The notes: generated by a model from the letters alone, not told the origin. A stretch of 64,000 nucleotides of DNA from Paenibacillus lacisoli (GCF_030580655.1 NZ_JAUQTB010000004.1:62001-126000); one strand, 5' to 3'; counted from the first letter of the stretch, positions 44,147 through 52,935 are shown. Program-made: numbers and translations.

Positions 44147-45016
44147 ATGAATGGATCGAAGGTTGCTTTCCTATCGGTGCTCAGCAACAGCTTTATCGTT
44201 ATTCTTAAGCTGATTGTCGGTTTTGTGACCGGCTCAGTCGCCATTATCTCGGAAGCGATCCATTCTGCGCTGGATTTAGTCGCTTCATTGATCGCCTTCT
44301 TTTCCGTACGACTGTCAAGCCGATCAGCGGATAAGACGCATCCCTACGGTCACGGCAAAGTCGAGAATATTTCGGGCACCATCGAAACGATCCTGATCTT
44401 CGTAGCCGGGATCTGGATTATCTACGAGTGTGTGCATAAGCTGTTGAATCCGAGTGAAATTCAGCTGCCGCTGCTCGGGATCCTCGTGATGCTGCTCGGG
44501 GCAGCCATTAACTTTTTCGTCTCCCGAAAAGTTAACAAAACGGCGGTCGAAAACCATTCTGTAGCCATGAAGTCCAATGCCCTTCATTTGCTTACAGATG
44601 TCTATACCTCGCTCGGGGTAGCGCTCAGCCTGCTGCTTGTCACACTAACCGGCTGGACATATCTTGATCCCATTATCGGTATCATCCTGGCCGCGTATAT
44701 TATGACAGAGGCATACAGGCTGCTGAAAGAGTCATTCCCGCCGCTGCTGGATGCCAGCTTAACTGCTGAAGAAGAAGAGCAGATCAGCCAGGCAATCCGC
44801 CTGTTCGAACACGAGTATATTGAAGTGCATGATCTGCGTACCCGCCGCTCCGGCCCGGAAGAGTTTGTTGATTTCCACCTGGTCGTCCCGTCCTCGATGC
44901 CGATTGGAGAAGGCCACCGTCTATGCGACCGGATCGAGCAGGCTATTCGGCAGAAATTTGACCACGCACAGGTGCTGATTCATCTGGAGCCGGAGGATGA
45001 GAGGTTGTCAGAGTAA
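44147..45016 (+). CDS. Cation diffusion facilitator (CDF) family transporter
   Basis: A proton-coupled divalent-metal exporter of 289 residues. Six membrane segments fill residues 5-185. The transport-site pairs are seen as HSALD in helix two and HLLTD in helix five (HxxxD), typical of Zn/Fe/Mn-type CDFs. HPYGHGKVENISG is the loop after helix two. The C-terminal 90 residues form the cytoplasmic metallochaperone-like domain (VDFHLVVPSSMPIGEGH). ATG 44147 follows AAAGG by eleven bases; a GTG at 44138 lies too close to it. GC content returns to the chromosomal norm here. Confidence 0.9.
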   Translation: MNGSKVAFLSVLSNSFIVILKLIVGFVTGSVAIISEAIHSALDLVASLIAFFSVRLSSRSADKTHPYGHGKVENISGTIETILIFVAGIWIIYECVHKLLNPSEIQLPLLGILVMLLGAAINFFVSRKVNKTAVENHSVAMKSNALHLLTDVYTSLGVALSLLLVTLTGWTYLDPIIGIILAAYIMTEAYRLLKESFPPLLDASLTAEEEEQISQAIRLFEHEYIEVHDLRTRRSGPEEFVDFHLVVPSSMPIGEGHRLCDRIEQAIRQKFDHAQVLIHLEPEDERLSE

Positions 45017-45078
45017 AAGCTTGTAAACATGAATAAGACCCTGTAGTTGCAGAAATAGTTTGGTTAGGATGCAGAAAA

Positions 45079-45113
45079 AAGCGTGTATCCCTTCAAAGGG
45101 ACACACGCTTGAT
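45079..45113 (-). terminator. Terminator of the nitroreductase gene
   Basis: AAGCGTGT.TCCC pairs with GGGA.ACACGCTT around TTCAAA. On the minus strand it runs into TTTTTT. Confidence 0.85.
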
Positions 45114-45150
45114 GGTCGGCTGAGAGCCGGTTATTCATAGAAATTTCAAA

Positions 45151-45777
45151 TTAGAAGCTGCCTTTTACGACCACTTCAGACAATGGAAGGCGGCCGGATG
45201 GACGAGCCGGTTCTTTGGCTGTACCCACGGTAATGAGCATAACCGGGATGTAGCGCTCCGGAATGTTAAACTTTTCTACCAGCTGTGGTGCACTGAATCC
45301 GCCCATAGCGCAGGTATCATAACCCAGCGCTTTGGCAGCCAGCATGATATTCTGTGCAGCCAGCGAAGAGTTCAGGATGGCAGCATCACGGGCTACCTGC
45401 GGGTTGGCATAAGCACCGTTAATCTGACCCACCAGGGCATCACGAATTTCAGCAGCCAGGAAGCCGGCATCAACAGCCTGGTCATAGATGACCGTGTTAC
45501 GGTTAGCTTCCAGATCACCCAGAACAGCAATCGTAACCGAGCTGTCCACGACCTGCTGCTGATTATAAGCGATTGGCAGCAGCGTTTGCTTGTCAGCTGC
45601 ATCTTCAATCACGAGGAATTTCCAATGCTGCAGGTTCCAGGCGGATGGAGCTTGGGAAGCCGCTGTCAGGATAGCCTCCAGATGCTCGGCAGGCAGAGCT
45701 GCGCTTGAATCATATTTTTTCACGGCATGACGTTCGCTGATCACGCGAAGGGTTTCATTTTGTTGCGTAATGGACAT
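45151..45777 (-). CDS. Nitroreductase family FMN-dependent oxidoreductase
   Basis: A dimeric FMN enzyme of 208 residues that reduces nitro compounds or quinones with NAD(P)H. RHAVKKYDSSAALP near the N terminus and SQAPSAWNLQHWKFLVIED are the FMN phosphate-binding blocks. The C-terminal GTAKEPARPSGRLPLSEVV is typical of the YodC/YdgI type. ATG 45777 has GGGAG nine bases upstream. A GTG two codons earlier is less likely. It lies 190 bases downstream of the Rrf2 regulator on the same strand and may be one of its targets. Confidence 0.9.
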   Translation of the reverse strand: MSITQQNETLRVISERHAVKKYDSSAALPAEHLEAILTAASQAPSAWNLQHWKFLVIEDAADKQTLLPIAYNQQQVVDSSVTIAVLGDLEANRNTVIYDQAVDAGFLAAEIRDALVGQINGAYANPQVARDAAILNSSLAAQNIMLAAKALGYDTCAMGGFSAPQLVEKFNIPERYIPVMLITVGTAKEPARPSGRLPLSEVVVKGSF

Positions 45778-45964
45778 AATCACACACTCCCAATATTTTT
45801 ATTAAATTATATCTGCTCGACATCAAGATTGTTTTCCTGGTCCACCAGGCCTGCTCTCTAACGATCGCACGGCTTGCGAAAACAACGTCAACAAGACTCC
45901 TGCCAGCCTTGCTCACGTCACAACCGCAGAATCTGCTCTTCAGACAAATACCGCTGACCTGTAC

Positions 45965-46423
45965 TTACTCTGCATCCCCACCAAGATGGAGGAAATCTCT
46001 CCGTGATGAACGGGCTTCAATCTGCTCACGCACATCCTGAAGGGTAATCCGGCTGAAATAATCGCGCAGTACCGATTCGCCCCCGCAATAAATCTGCTCC
46101 ATGACGTCTGTCATATTGGAGCCTACCTCACATGGTGAGTTCTTCTGTCCGCTGCACCAGTTCGGCTTAAGGGAACCTTCTGACAGCAGATGGTACAGAT
46201 CACCCAGCGTGAGCTCGTCTTCAGCAATGGCGAGTTGGTAACCTCCGCTGGCCCCTTCCCTGGTCGTAACATATCCCTGCTTGCGCAGCAGGCTGAGCAC
46301 CTTGCGTACCCTGGCTGGATGCGTGCTGACACTGGCTGCCAGGCAGTCGCTCGTCGCCATCTCCTTCTGCTTCATACTAAGCAGCACGAGACAATGTACG
46401 GCAATGGTAAATTCACTGGTCAT
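45965..46423 (-). CDS. Rrf2 family transcriptional regulator
   Basis: A regulator of 152 residues. The winged helix spans residues 1-65 (TSDCLAASVSTHPARVRKVL, REGASGGYQLA). Cys90, Cys98 and Cys113 lie in the sensing region, similar in position to the cysteines of Fe-S or thiol-based Rrf2 sensors (IscR, NsrR, CymR class), though spacing alone does not tell which. ATG 46423 follows AAGGCGG; the frame extends 19 codons further. The promoter overlaps a 21-bp palindrome, which points to autorepression. Confidence 0.88.
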   Translation of the reverse strand: MTSEFTIAVHCLVLLSMKQKEMATSDCLAASVSTHPARVRKVLSLLRKQGYVTTREGASGGYQLAIAEDELTLGDLYHLLSEGSLKPNWCSGQKNSPCEVGSNMTDVMEQIYCGGESVLRDYFSRITLQDVREQIEARSSRRDFLHLGGDAE

Positions 46424-46445
46424 ATCCGTACCGCCTTTCAAGTTA

Positions 46446-46480
46446 CTGTTATTATAAAAATAACAGTTCAAAGCTGTCAA
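46446..46480 (-). promoter_or_regulatory. Promoter and palindromic operator of the Rrf2 gene
   Basis: On the minus strand TTGACA (46480-46475) and TATAAT (46456-46451) are 18 bp apart. The palindrome CTGTTAT-TATAAAA-ATAACAG (46446-46466) covers the -10 box. Such a position fits an autorepressed Rrf2 gene. Confidence 0.65.
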
Positions 46481-46921
46481 CTGAAAAGTTTAAAAATTGA
46501 ATGATTCAACAATGCGCTGACGGCATCAAATTCCGGTAAGATGGGGGTCAATAAAGGGAAGGCCCTGACAAAATGGAACAAAAACGGATGAATGAAGGGG
46601 ATTTACGGGGAAATCGGGTTATCGTTTATCTCTAGACATGAAAAGCTCACTGCCTATAATGGCAATTCGCGTAAAGGATAATGATTGATCGAAATTTACG
46701 CACTCCCGGATTAATTCCTCGCTGAGGATAAGGCTCCCTCCGTGAGGCTGGAAGAGTTCGGCTGTCGTATGGTCAGTTGAAGGGAAATCGCTCTGTCTGT
46801 CCACCTGATAAAGAATACTCCTCCGGATAACGTCCCTATCCGTCAGAAGGGAGGTGGAAGCGGACAAACCAAGATAAGACCGGGATCAAACAAAGAGGTA
46901 TCCAGCAATGTATAAAAATGA
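46481..46921. other. Intergenic region, no convincing gene
   Basis: A minus-strand frame of 82 codons (46867-46619) starts at TTG without a binding site, and a 20-codon plus frame begins near 46573. Neither matches a family I know. Confidence 0.35.
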
Positions 46922-47146
46922 TTATTTATGATTCTGTATGTCACCGCTCATCTCTCCCAATCCGTTATCTTCCACGCTGCTGCGCAGCCCATACACAATA
47001 TGAAGCACACAGGCAAACACCAGCAGTGCTCCCGTTGCCCATACAACGATGTTTAGATAAGGTGCAATCAGCAGCACCGCGTACAGAACGGAAGCCGCAA
47101 AACCATACATGCCGGACAATGCCGCCCACTGCTTACAGTCACTCAT
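46922..47146 (-). CDS. Hypothetical small membrane protein
   Basis: A 74-residue protein with two hydrophobic segments (about 10-30 and 34-55: AALSGMYGFAASVLYAVLLI, VVWATGALLVFACVLHIVYG) and a short polar tail. AGGGGG and GGTGG lie upstream of ATG 47146. No family is recognised. It is divergent from the metallo-hydrolase/TetR pair. Confidence 0.6.
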   Translation of the reverse strand: MSDCKQWAALSGMYGFAASVLYAVLLIAPYLNIVVWATGALLVFACVLHIVYGLRSSVEDNGLGEMSGDIQNHK

Positions 47147-47298
47147 ATCCACCGCCCCCTTCCTGCATTTATATTCACTATATACATATTATTAACCTAT
47201 ATTTGGAATTCCTTCATCTATTTGCAGCCCTTTTTTCTAATAAATACTTATTAAAGGAAAAATATAGAATAGATAGACAAGAAATACGCCAACAACAC

Positions 47299-47342
47299 TT
47301 GATAAAACTAATAAGATTAGTTAATATACTAATATCATTAGT
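47299..47342 (+). promoter_or_regulatory. Promoter with tandem palindromic operators
   Basis: TTGATA (47299-47304) and TAATAT (47322-47327) form a 17-bp-spaced promoter. ACTAATAAGATTAGT (47307-47321) and ACTAATATCATTAGT (47328-47342) are two nearly identical 15-bp palindromes offset by 21 bp, two helical turns. They overlap spacer and -10. The TetR protein encoded by the second gene of this operon is the obvious ligand. Confidence 0.7.
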
Positions 47343-47364
47343 AAAAGGAAAGAGGCGGACAATT

Positions 47365-48087
47365 ATGCGTGTTACCCAAACCCACTCGGTTTATCAATTG
47401 GCTTTTCTACCACGGTTATTCCCCGTCAATGTCTATCTGGTTGAGGAAAATGATGGACTCACCCTCATTGATGCCGGAATGCCCTTCAGTCTGAAGGGCA
47501 TTCTGGAGTTTGCCAGGCAGAGCGGCAAGCCGATCCAGCGCTTGGTATTGACCCATGCACATGGTGATCATGTCGGTGCGCTGGATGGACTGAAGGCTGC
47601 CCTTCCCGATGCCAACGTGTACATCTCCAGACGGGATGCCTGTCTGCTGGCAGGTGATGGGTCCCTTCTCCCCGGCGAACCACAGACTCCGGTAAAGGGC
47701 AGCCTGCCGCGCGGGATTATAACCCAGCCGGACACTCTGTTGGAAGACGGTGACCGGATTGGCTCTCTGCAGGCGGTTGCGACTCCGGGCCATACCCCCG
47801 GACATATGGCCTACCTCGATACGCGCAGCGGTGTGCTGATTGCCGGAGATGCATTTCAACTGCGGGGCGGTGCAGCCGTATCCGGTATCCTGCGCCCGCT
47901 GTTTCCCTTCCCCGCCATGGCAACCTGGAACGCACCTATTGCCCTTACCAGCGCCAAGCGGCTCGCCGCCCTGCATCCATCTGTTCTTGCCGTTGGTCAT
48001 GGCAGCCTTCTCCCAGAACCGGGGGCCGTGATGAACAAAGCCATTGCACAGGCCGAACGCAAGCTGAAAGCAGGTGCTGGCTCATGA
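47365..48087 (+). CDS. MBL fold metallo-hydrolase
   Basis: A metallo-beta-lactamase-fold hydrolase of 240 residues. The zinc motif is THAHGDH (His64, His66, Asp68, His69), with further ligands in ATPGHTPGH and IAGDAF. The substrate is not known; relatives hydrolyse lactones, thioesters or phosphodiesters. GAGGCGG lies before ATG 47365. Its last four bases overlap the TetR gene (ATGA), so the two are translated together and probably repressed by the TetR product through the palindromes upstream. Confidence 0.88.
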   Translation: MRVTQTHSVYQLAFLPRLFPVNVYLVEENDGLTLIDAGMPFSLKGILEFARQSGKPIQRLVLTHAHGDHVGALDGLKAALPDANVYISRRDACLLAGDGSLLPGEPQTPVKGSLPRGIITQPDTLLEDGDRIGSLQAVATPGHTPGHMAYLDTRSGVLIAGDAFQLRGGAAVSGILRPLFPFPAMATWNAPIALTSAKRLAALHPSVLAVGHGSLLPEPGAVMNKAIAQAERKLKAGAGS

Positions 48088-48653
48088 GCCGCCGGCCAGG
48101 ACTTGACCGCACGACGTTAATCCAGACTGCCGCCGACATTGCAGATACGGAGGGCATGGAGGCTGTCACGCTTTCTTCGCTCGCCCAGAGGTTAGGTGTC
48201 CGCTCCCCGTCTCTCTATAATCATATCGAAGGTCTGCCTGCACTGCGGCAGGCGCTTGCGCTTCACGGTACCCGTATGCTCGTCAGTGAACTTACGGACG
48301 CTGTCGTCGGACGTGCAGGTGATGATGCAGTTCGCGCCTTGTGCGATGCCTATATTTCGTTTGCCGTCCGCCATCCGGGATTGTATGACTGCACCTTCGC
48401 TGCACCAGAGCCGCATGAGCCGGAGCTCGAAGCCGTCAGTCAGCACTTTCTGACATTGATGCTCCAGGCCATGCAGTCCTATAAGCTCAATGATCTGGAC
48501 GCGCTCCATGCGGTCCGCGGCCTGCGTATGATGGCTCATGGTTATGTCTCTCTCGAACGGCAGAGGGCCTATGGTATGGATTTCGATCCCGCAGAAAGTC
48601 TAAACCGCCTGCTCAACAGCTTCCTGCGCAGTCTTAATGATCCTCTGCGTTAA
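48084..48653 (+). CDS. TetR/AcrR family regulator (WHG domain)
   Basis: A repressor of 189 residues. The N-terminal helix-turn-helix is LSSLAQRLGVRSPSLYNHIE, and the C-terminal ligand domain resembles TetR_C_33/WHG (FAVRHPGLYDCTF, GYVSLERQ). It overlaps the metallo-hydrolase gene by ATGA. It likely binds the tandem palindromes at 47307-47342 and controls its own operon. Confidence 0.88.
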   Translation: MSRRPGLDRTTLIQTAADIADTEGMEAVTLSSLAQRLGVRSPSLYNHIEGLPALRQALALHGTRMLVSELTDAVVGRAGDDAVRALCDAYISFAVRHPGLYDCTFAAPEPHEPELEAVSQHFLTLMLQAMQSYKLNDLDALHAVRGLRMMAHGYVSLERQRAYGMDFDPAESLNRLLNSFLRSLNDPLR

Positions 48654-48704
48654 CAGGGCCTTTAACCTGTTCATGATGATGTTAAGCAAGTTGGAAATAA
48701 AGCG

Positions 48705-48735
48705 AAAACCCCGTCCAAACTTGGACGGGGTTTTA
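48705..48735. terminator. Bidirectional terminator
   Basis: AAAACCCCGTCCAA and TTGGACGGGGTTTT, nearly continuous arms. It directly abuts the stop of the glycosyltransferase gene and closes both convergent operons. Confidence 0.9.
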
Positions 48736-50187
48736 TCATTCGGCTGTCTTCCGGTCTGCAACGGGGACGGTGTCGGCGCGTTCGCCTGCCGGCGACAGGC
48801 TCAGCAGTGCCTTAAGCAGTCCCTCGCATCTCCATACCATCATCAGCGGGCGGAACCAGATCGATTCCGTCATCGCAAGGCCGAATAGACGCAGCAGATC
48901 AAAACCATGACGGTATCGCCGGAATCGCCATTCACCCATCAGCACAGCACCTGCCGACAATAGAGAGCCGTACAGCAGCATCATGACCGTCAGAGCAATG
49001 CTGATCTCCGTCGCGACGAGGCGGGTCGTAAATCCTAGTAGAATCAGCAGTACACCGCACAGCTCAAGGATCGGTCCGATAATCTCGGTATGAATGAAAT
49101 ACGGCACGGACACAAAACCGGTCAGGCCGTAGCGGCGGTTCCAGAGCATGCTTTTATTTTTCCAGAGTATAGCGAAGATTCCCTGCTGGCCTCGGGACCG
49201 TTGTTTGCGGAGAACGGACAGTGAAGCCGGTGCCTCCCGCCAACAGACCGGCTCCGGGACATACACCACTTTCGCCAGGCTGCCTTTATCCATGGTAAGA
49301 CGGTAGATGCGGAGAATTAGGTCCAAATCCTTGTCCAGACCTTCGGCCTGATAACCTCCGGCTTCGATGACCCAGCTCCGTTTGAATAAGGCAAAAGCTC
49401 CGGAGACAGCAGTCAGCAGGTGGTATTGGCTTGTCCCGACTTTTCCCAGCAGGGAACGGCGCAGATACTCAATCACCTGCATGACGACTAAGGGATGACG
49501 CGGCAGTGTCTCTTTCCTGCCGGTAAACCCGAGGTCGCCTGTGTTGATAAAACCGGAAGAACCACCGACTGCAACCACCTCTGTTCCCAAAGGGGTCTCC
49601 ATCAGCGGACGCACCAGTGTGCGGAAAGCATCCCGGTCGAGCTCCGCCCTCTCCGACAGATCGGGAGCAGCCACATAAGGGTACTGGGCTACAGCAAGTC
49701 CTGCATTCAGTGCAGATGCTGTACCTGTATCCGCCTGGTCTACGATAATCACATGGCGGTGTCGCTCCGAACGGTAGACAGCACGAACCTGCCTGGAAGC
49801 CGGCCCGCTTCCCGAATATGCGATTCTGCTGCGGATTTCTTTCAGATCATATTCTTTTTTCAGCCTGTTCAACGAATCGTCTCTACCCATATCACCCACG
49901 ACAACAATTTCGTACCTATGATAGTTTATATCCAGCAGATGCTCTATGACTTCGGCCGTTCGTACTGCTCCTGCTTGGGCATGCAAAAGCACTGACAGCG
50001 GCGGAGCCAGCTCTTCATAAAGCTGTTCGTCGTAAGCAGGCCGCAGCAGGTGCTCGCGGTAGATCTTGCGCGCTGCAAGCAGATAGATTACGAGATAAGG
50101 AATCGTGAGCAGAAAAATATATACCACAATCGCGTTGTTTACCACGGTAAAGAAAAAGCTGGTGACTTCAGGCCATTTTCCATTCAT
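48736..50187 (-). CDS. Membrane family 2 glycosyltransferase
   Basis: A processive-type GT2 glycosyltransferase of 483 residues. One membrane span lies at about 15-38, the catalytic domain at about 55-340, and three to four C-terminal spans follow. Catalytic elements are IVVVGDMGRDDSLNRL (first Asp), VDQADTGTASALNAGLAV (usually DxD) and GLDKDLDL. The acceptor motif, normally QxxRW, reads QRSRG, so the Trp is a Gly. Relatives make exopolysaccharides (YdaM, BcsA, HAS types). ATG 50187 follows AAAGGAA and overlaps the HEAT gene by 20 bases. It is the last gene of the signalling operon and its likely output. Confidence 0.85.
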   Translation of the reverse strand: MNGKWPEVTSFFFTVVNNAIVVYIFLLTIPYLVIYLLAARKIYREHLLRPAYDEQLYEELAPPLSVLLHAQAGAVRTAEVIEHLLDINYHRYEIVVVGDMGRDDSLNRLKKEYDLKEIRSRIAYSGSGPASRQVRAVYRSERHRHVIIVDQADTGTASALNAGLAVAQYPYVAAPDLSERAELDRDAFRTLVRPLMETPLGTEVVAVGGSSGFINTGDLGFTGRKETLPRHPLVVMQVIEYLRRSLLGKVGTSQYHLLTAVSGAFALFKRSWVIEAGGYQAEGLDKDLDLILRIYRLTMDKGSLAKVVYVPEPVCWREAPASLSVLRKQRSRGQQGIFAILWKNKSMLWNRRYGLTGFVSVPYFIHTEIIGPILELCGVLLILLGFTTRLVATEISIALTVMMLLYGSLLSAGAVLMGEWRFRRYRHGFDLLRLFGLAMTESIWFRPLMMVWRCEGLLKALLSLSPAGERADTVPVADRKTAE

Positions 50188-51259
50188 AATGTTTCCTTTC
50201 CAGCGTCTCCTCCGCCATCTCTCTTGCATAGAGGTCCGGATGGAGGGCAGCAAGCCGCTCCAGCTCTTCCATGCCGCCCTGATACCGGGCCAGCGCTTCA
50301 CCCGCCTGCTGGCGCACCAGCAGGGACGGGTCTCCCAGCAGCAGCTCCAGCCGGGGCAGAAAATCATCCTCACGGATGCTTCCCATCAGCTTTGCACGCA
50401 TGAGCCGTTCCAATACCGACGGCTCCCTCTTCTGCTCCAGCAGCTGCTGCAGGTACTGCAGTCCTTCCGGAGTCATATAGCCAAAGTTAGCCAGCGCCTT
50501 CAGCGACCTGATCCTCAGTTCATCCTCTGTTGAGAGAAGGCCCTGCTCGAAGATAGACAAGACTTCAGCAGTGCGTACATTTAACATCCGCAGGGCATCC
50601 ACCATGCTGCACTGGACCCCCAAAGGGTATTCTTTCCAATAAAGCAGCAGCCGGTCCCAGCAGTTCGGCGGGAGAGGGAGAAGGAGCTGCAATTGCTGGA
50701 TTTCCGCTGCCTCCGTGTGCTTCCAATACTCAGGCTCGGTGATGGAGGAATCCCCGCTGCGGGCAAGAATACGCCTGATCTTGAATTGCTCGATCGGGGT
50801 GCTGATACTGCGTTCCATTAGAATTTTAAGATGATCATTCATACCGCTTATCCTAAATTTCTCGATAGCCTGCAGCGCCTTGACCCTCCGGTTCCAACGG
50901 CGGGATTGCAGGCTGGCCTTGTAATCATCAAGCAGCAAACCTTCCGCAAAATGCTCAATCCGAGCCCGTTCTTCCCAGTTCTGAACACGGGATAGAGACT
51001 CCAGTAGGGCTTGTTCGATGGCCGGTACAGATTCCCCGCTCCTTAAGTGAAGATGCCGGGACTCTGCCCCTGTCTTCACAAATCGGTCCAGCGGGGAATC
51101 CTCTTCCATCAGCCACCGGTAACGCCGCTCACGCTGATCCAGCTTGGAGGTATGTCTGCAGTTGCGGAACAGCAGCGCAACCAGCATCAGCAGCAGGAAG
51201 ACAAATAAAACAACCGATAATCCGATCATCCACTCCATGAATGTTTCAAGCCATCTCAT
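50168..51259 (-). CDS. Membrane-anchored HEAT-repeat protein
   Basis: A protein of 363 residues with one N-terminal membrane span (about 10-31, IGLSVVLFVFLLLMLVALLF), then a cytoplasmic alpha-helical solenoid. HEAT-type repeats are suggested by NRRVKALQAIEKFRISGM, DELRIRSLKALANFGYMTPE and PSLLVRQQAGEALARYQGGM. Such solenoids are scaffolds, not enzymes. It starts inside the stop of the REC-GGDEF gene (ATGA) and runs 20 bases into the glycosyltransferase gene. I infer that it joins the signalling proteins to the glycosyltransferase at the membrane. Confidence 0.8.
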   Translation of the reverse strand: MRWLETFMEWMIGLSVVLFVFLLLMLVALLFRNCRHTSKLDQRERRYRWLMEEDSPLDRFVKTGAESRHLHLRSGESVPAIEQALLESLSRVQNWEERARIEHFAEGLLLDDYKASLQSRRWNRRVKALQAIEKFRISGMNDHLKILMERSISTPIEQFKIRRILARSGDSSITEPEYWKHTEAAEIQQLQLLLPLPPNCWDRLLLYWKEYPLGVQCSMVDALRMLNVRTAEVLSIFEQGLLSTEDELRIRSLKALANFGYMTPEGLQYLQQLLEQKREPSVLERLMRAKLMGSIREDDFLPRLELLLGDPSLLVRQQAGEALARYQGGMEELERLAALHPDLYAREMAEETLERKHYEWKMA

Positions 51260-52935
51260 AGAAGCAGCTCCCCCAGCATACGTTCAATCCGGGCTTCAAG
51301 ATCCTGAAGCTCGAACGGTTTTGTTACATAATCATCCGTTCCCGCCCGGAGCGCTTCTGCAACGGCTGACTTCTCGCCAAGACCGGTCAGCATCATGACC
51401 GTATATTTTGCTGTAGCCTGGTCGCCGCGAATACGGCGAAGTACATCCATGCCGCTCATGCCGGGCAGCATGCGGTCCAGAATAACAAGGCAGCGGGTTC
51501 CCTCCCGATGCCAGCTTTCTTCGAAAAACTGCTCGCCGCTCTCAAAGCTGCGCACCTCCAGTCCGTATACCGCCAGATCACCCAGGCGCTTCGTCAGCAT
51601 GCTGCGCATAAGGCCATCATCATCAATGACCGCCACCCTGATTTTGTCTGAACGTTTGGCTGCAGCAGCCCCGGTCCGATAGACGGCGGCGTACCCTCCG
51701 CCGCCCTGTTTCGCTGCTTCAAGTGCTTCATGCGCTTCATCCAGCGCGGCATCAGCCGGCATGCTGGTCCGGACCGAAGCGATACCAGCCGTTACGCTTA
51801 GACTGTAGGGCTTCCGGCCTTCAGCATAGAAGGTACGGGCGCCAAAGGTATCCAACATGTCTTGAATACATGCCCGGGCCTCCTCTTCGTTCAGCCCCGG
51901 CTGCAGCAGCAGGAAGCGGTCGGATCGGTCACGCGCCCATATGTCCCGCCTTCGCAGTCCGCCTCGAATGCCGGCTGCAAAACTCTGCAGCACCCGATCC
52001 CCTTCCTCGAATCCGTAATCTGCATTGATTCGGGCAAACCCGTCCAGATTCAATTCTGCCAGCGTGAGCGGCTGGCTGTTCAGACTGCTCTCTTCCAGGT
52101 GACGCTCTAGCTCCTGACGGAAGAAAGTAGCATTATACACTCCTGTCAATCCATCCAGCAGCAGCATGGAAGTCAGACGCTTCCGGCGGCTGATCTGACG
52201 CTCTACACGTACTGCAAACTCCTCGGGATCGAATGGCTTCACGATAAAATCGTCAGCTCCCGAACGATAGCTTCGCAGCCGGGTGTCCCTGTCACTCTTG
52301 CCGGTCATGAGAAGGGTTGGCACCAGATACTGCTCACATTTCTCCCGAATGTCCTGCAAGATATTAAACCCGCTATCCTGCTCGAGCACGATATCCAGAA
52401 CGACACAATCCGGCTTCAGCTCGTAGAACCATTCCCGTGCACGGTCAGGTGAAGGGGTAGCCAGCACCATCATTCCCTGAGCCTCGAGGGTATCCTTCAG
52501 CAGGCACAGCAGACCGAGATCATCATCTACCAGCAGGACAAGCGACCTGCCCGGCTTCATCGGCGTGCCAACCTGAAGGAACGGACGCTCATGACCCGGT
52601 TCACTTTCCGCTGGCGGCCGGCGGCCAACGACTGCGGCGGGTTCCGCAGGGCTGTCTCCATGTTTCAGTGTTCTGGTCTTCAGCAGATGTACAAAGGGCT
52701 GCAGCAGCAGCTCCGTCTCCTCCCGGCTCCAGAGCCGTGGATTTCCTTCATCCACCTGCTTCAGGGCAGAAACAGCTTCCTCGCTCCACCGCGGCATCCC
52801 CATCGTCCCGCCGGTCCCCTTGATGGAATGGAGCAGCAGGTACAGCTCATTTTCCTTTACACCCTGCAGGCGCTGCAGCAGCATGTTAATGCGTGTCTCC
52901 ATCTGCTCCATAAACATGTTTTGATATTTGTTCAT
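51256..52935 (-). CDS. Hpt-REC-(degenerate GGDEF)-REC response regulator
   Basis: A signalling protein of 559 residues with four modules. Residues 1-90 form an Hpt domain with phospho-histidine His36 (LLHSIKGTGGTMGMP). Receiver 1 is at 131-250, with DDD and Asp181 (VVLDIVLEQ) and Lys in VKPFD. A GGDEF-fold domain follows at 255-425 (DGLTGVYNATFF), but the signature GGDEF is RSDRF (about 337-341), so it should not make c-di-GMP. Receiver 2 is at 432-555, with Asp487 (VILDRMLPGMSG) and TKPFE. It overlaps both neighbours by ATGA. The domain order fits a phosphorelay hub, with the dead GGDEF as possible c-di-GMP or GTP sensor. Confidence 0.9.
   Translation of the reverse strand: MNKYQNMFMEQMETRINMLLQRLQGVKENELYLLLHSIKGTGGTMGMPRWSEEAVSALKQVDEGNPRLWSREETELLLQPFVHLLKTRTLKHGDSPAEPAAVVGRRPPAESEPGHERPFLQVGTPMKPGRSLVLLVDDDLGLLCLLKDTLEAQGMMVLATPSPDRAREWFYELKPDCVVLDIVLEQDSGFNILQDIREKCEQYLVPTLLMTGKSDRDTRLRSYRSGADDFIVKPFDPEEFAVRVERQISRRKRLTSMLLLDGLTGVYNATFFRQELERHLEESSLNSQPLTLAELNLDGFARINADYGFEEGDRVLQSFAAGIRGGLRRRDIWARDRSDRFLLLQPGLNEEEARACIQDMLDTFGARTFYAEGRKPYSLSVTAGIASVRTSMPADAALDEAHEALEAAKQGGGGYAAVYRTGAAAAKRSDKIRVAVIDDDGLMRSMLTKRLGDLAVYGLEVRSFESGEQFFEESWHREGTRCLVILDRMLPGMSGMDVLRRIRGDQATAKYTVMMLTGLGEKSAVAEALRAGTDDYVTKPFELQDLEARIERMLGELLL

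Noticed and set aside
46619..46867. An 82-codon minus-strand frame
   Set aside because: It starts at TTG without a binding site and matches no family I know; reported only as part of the intergenic region.
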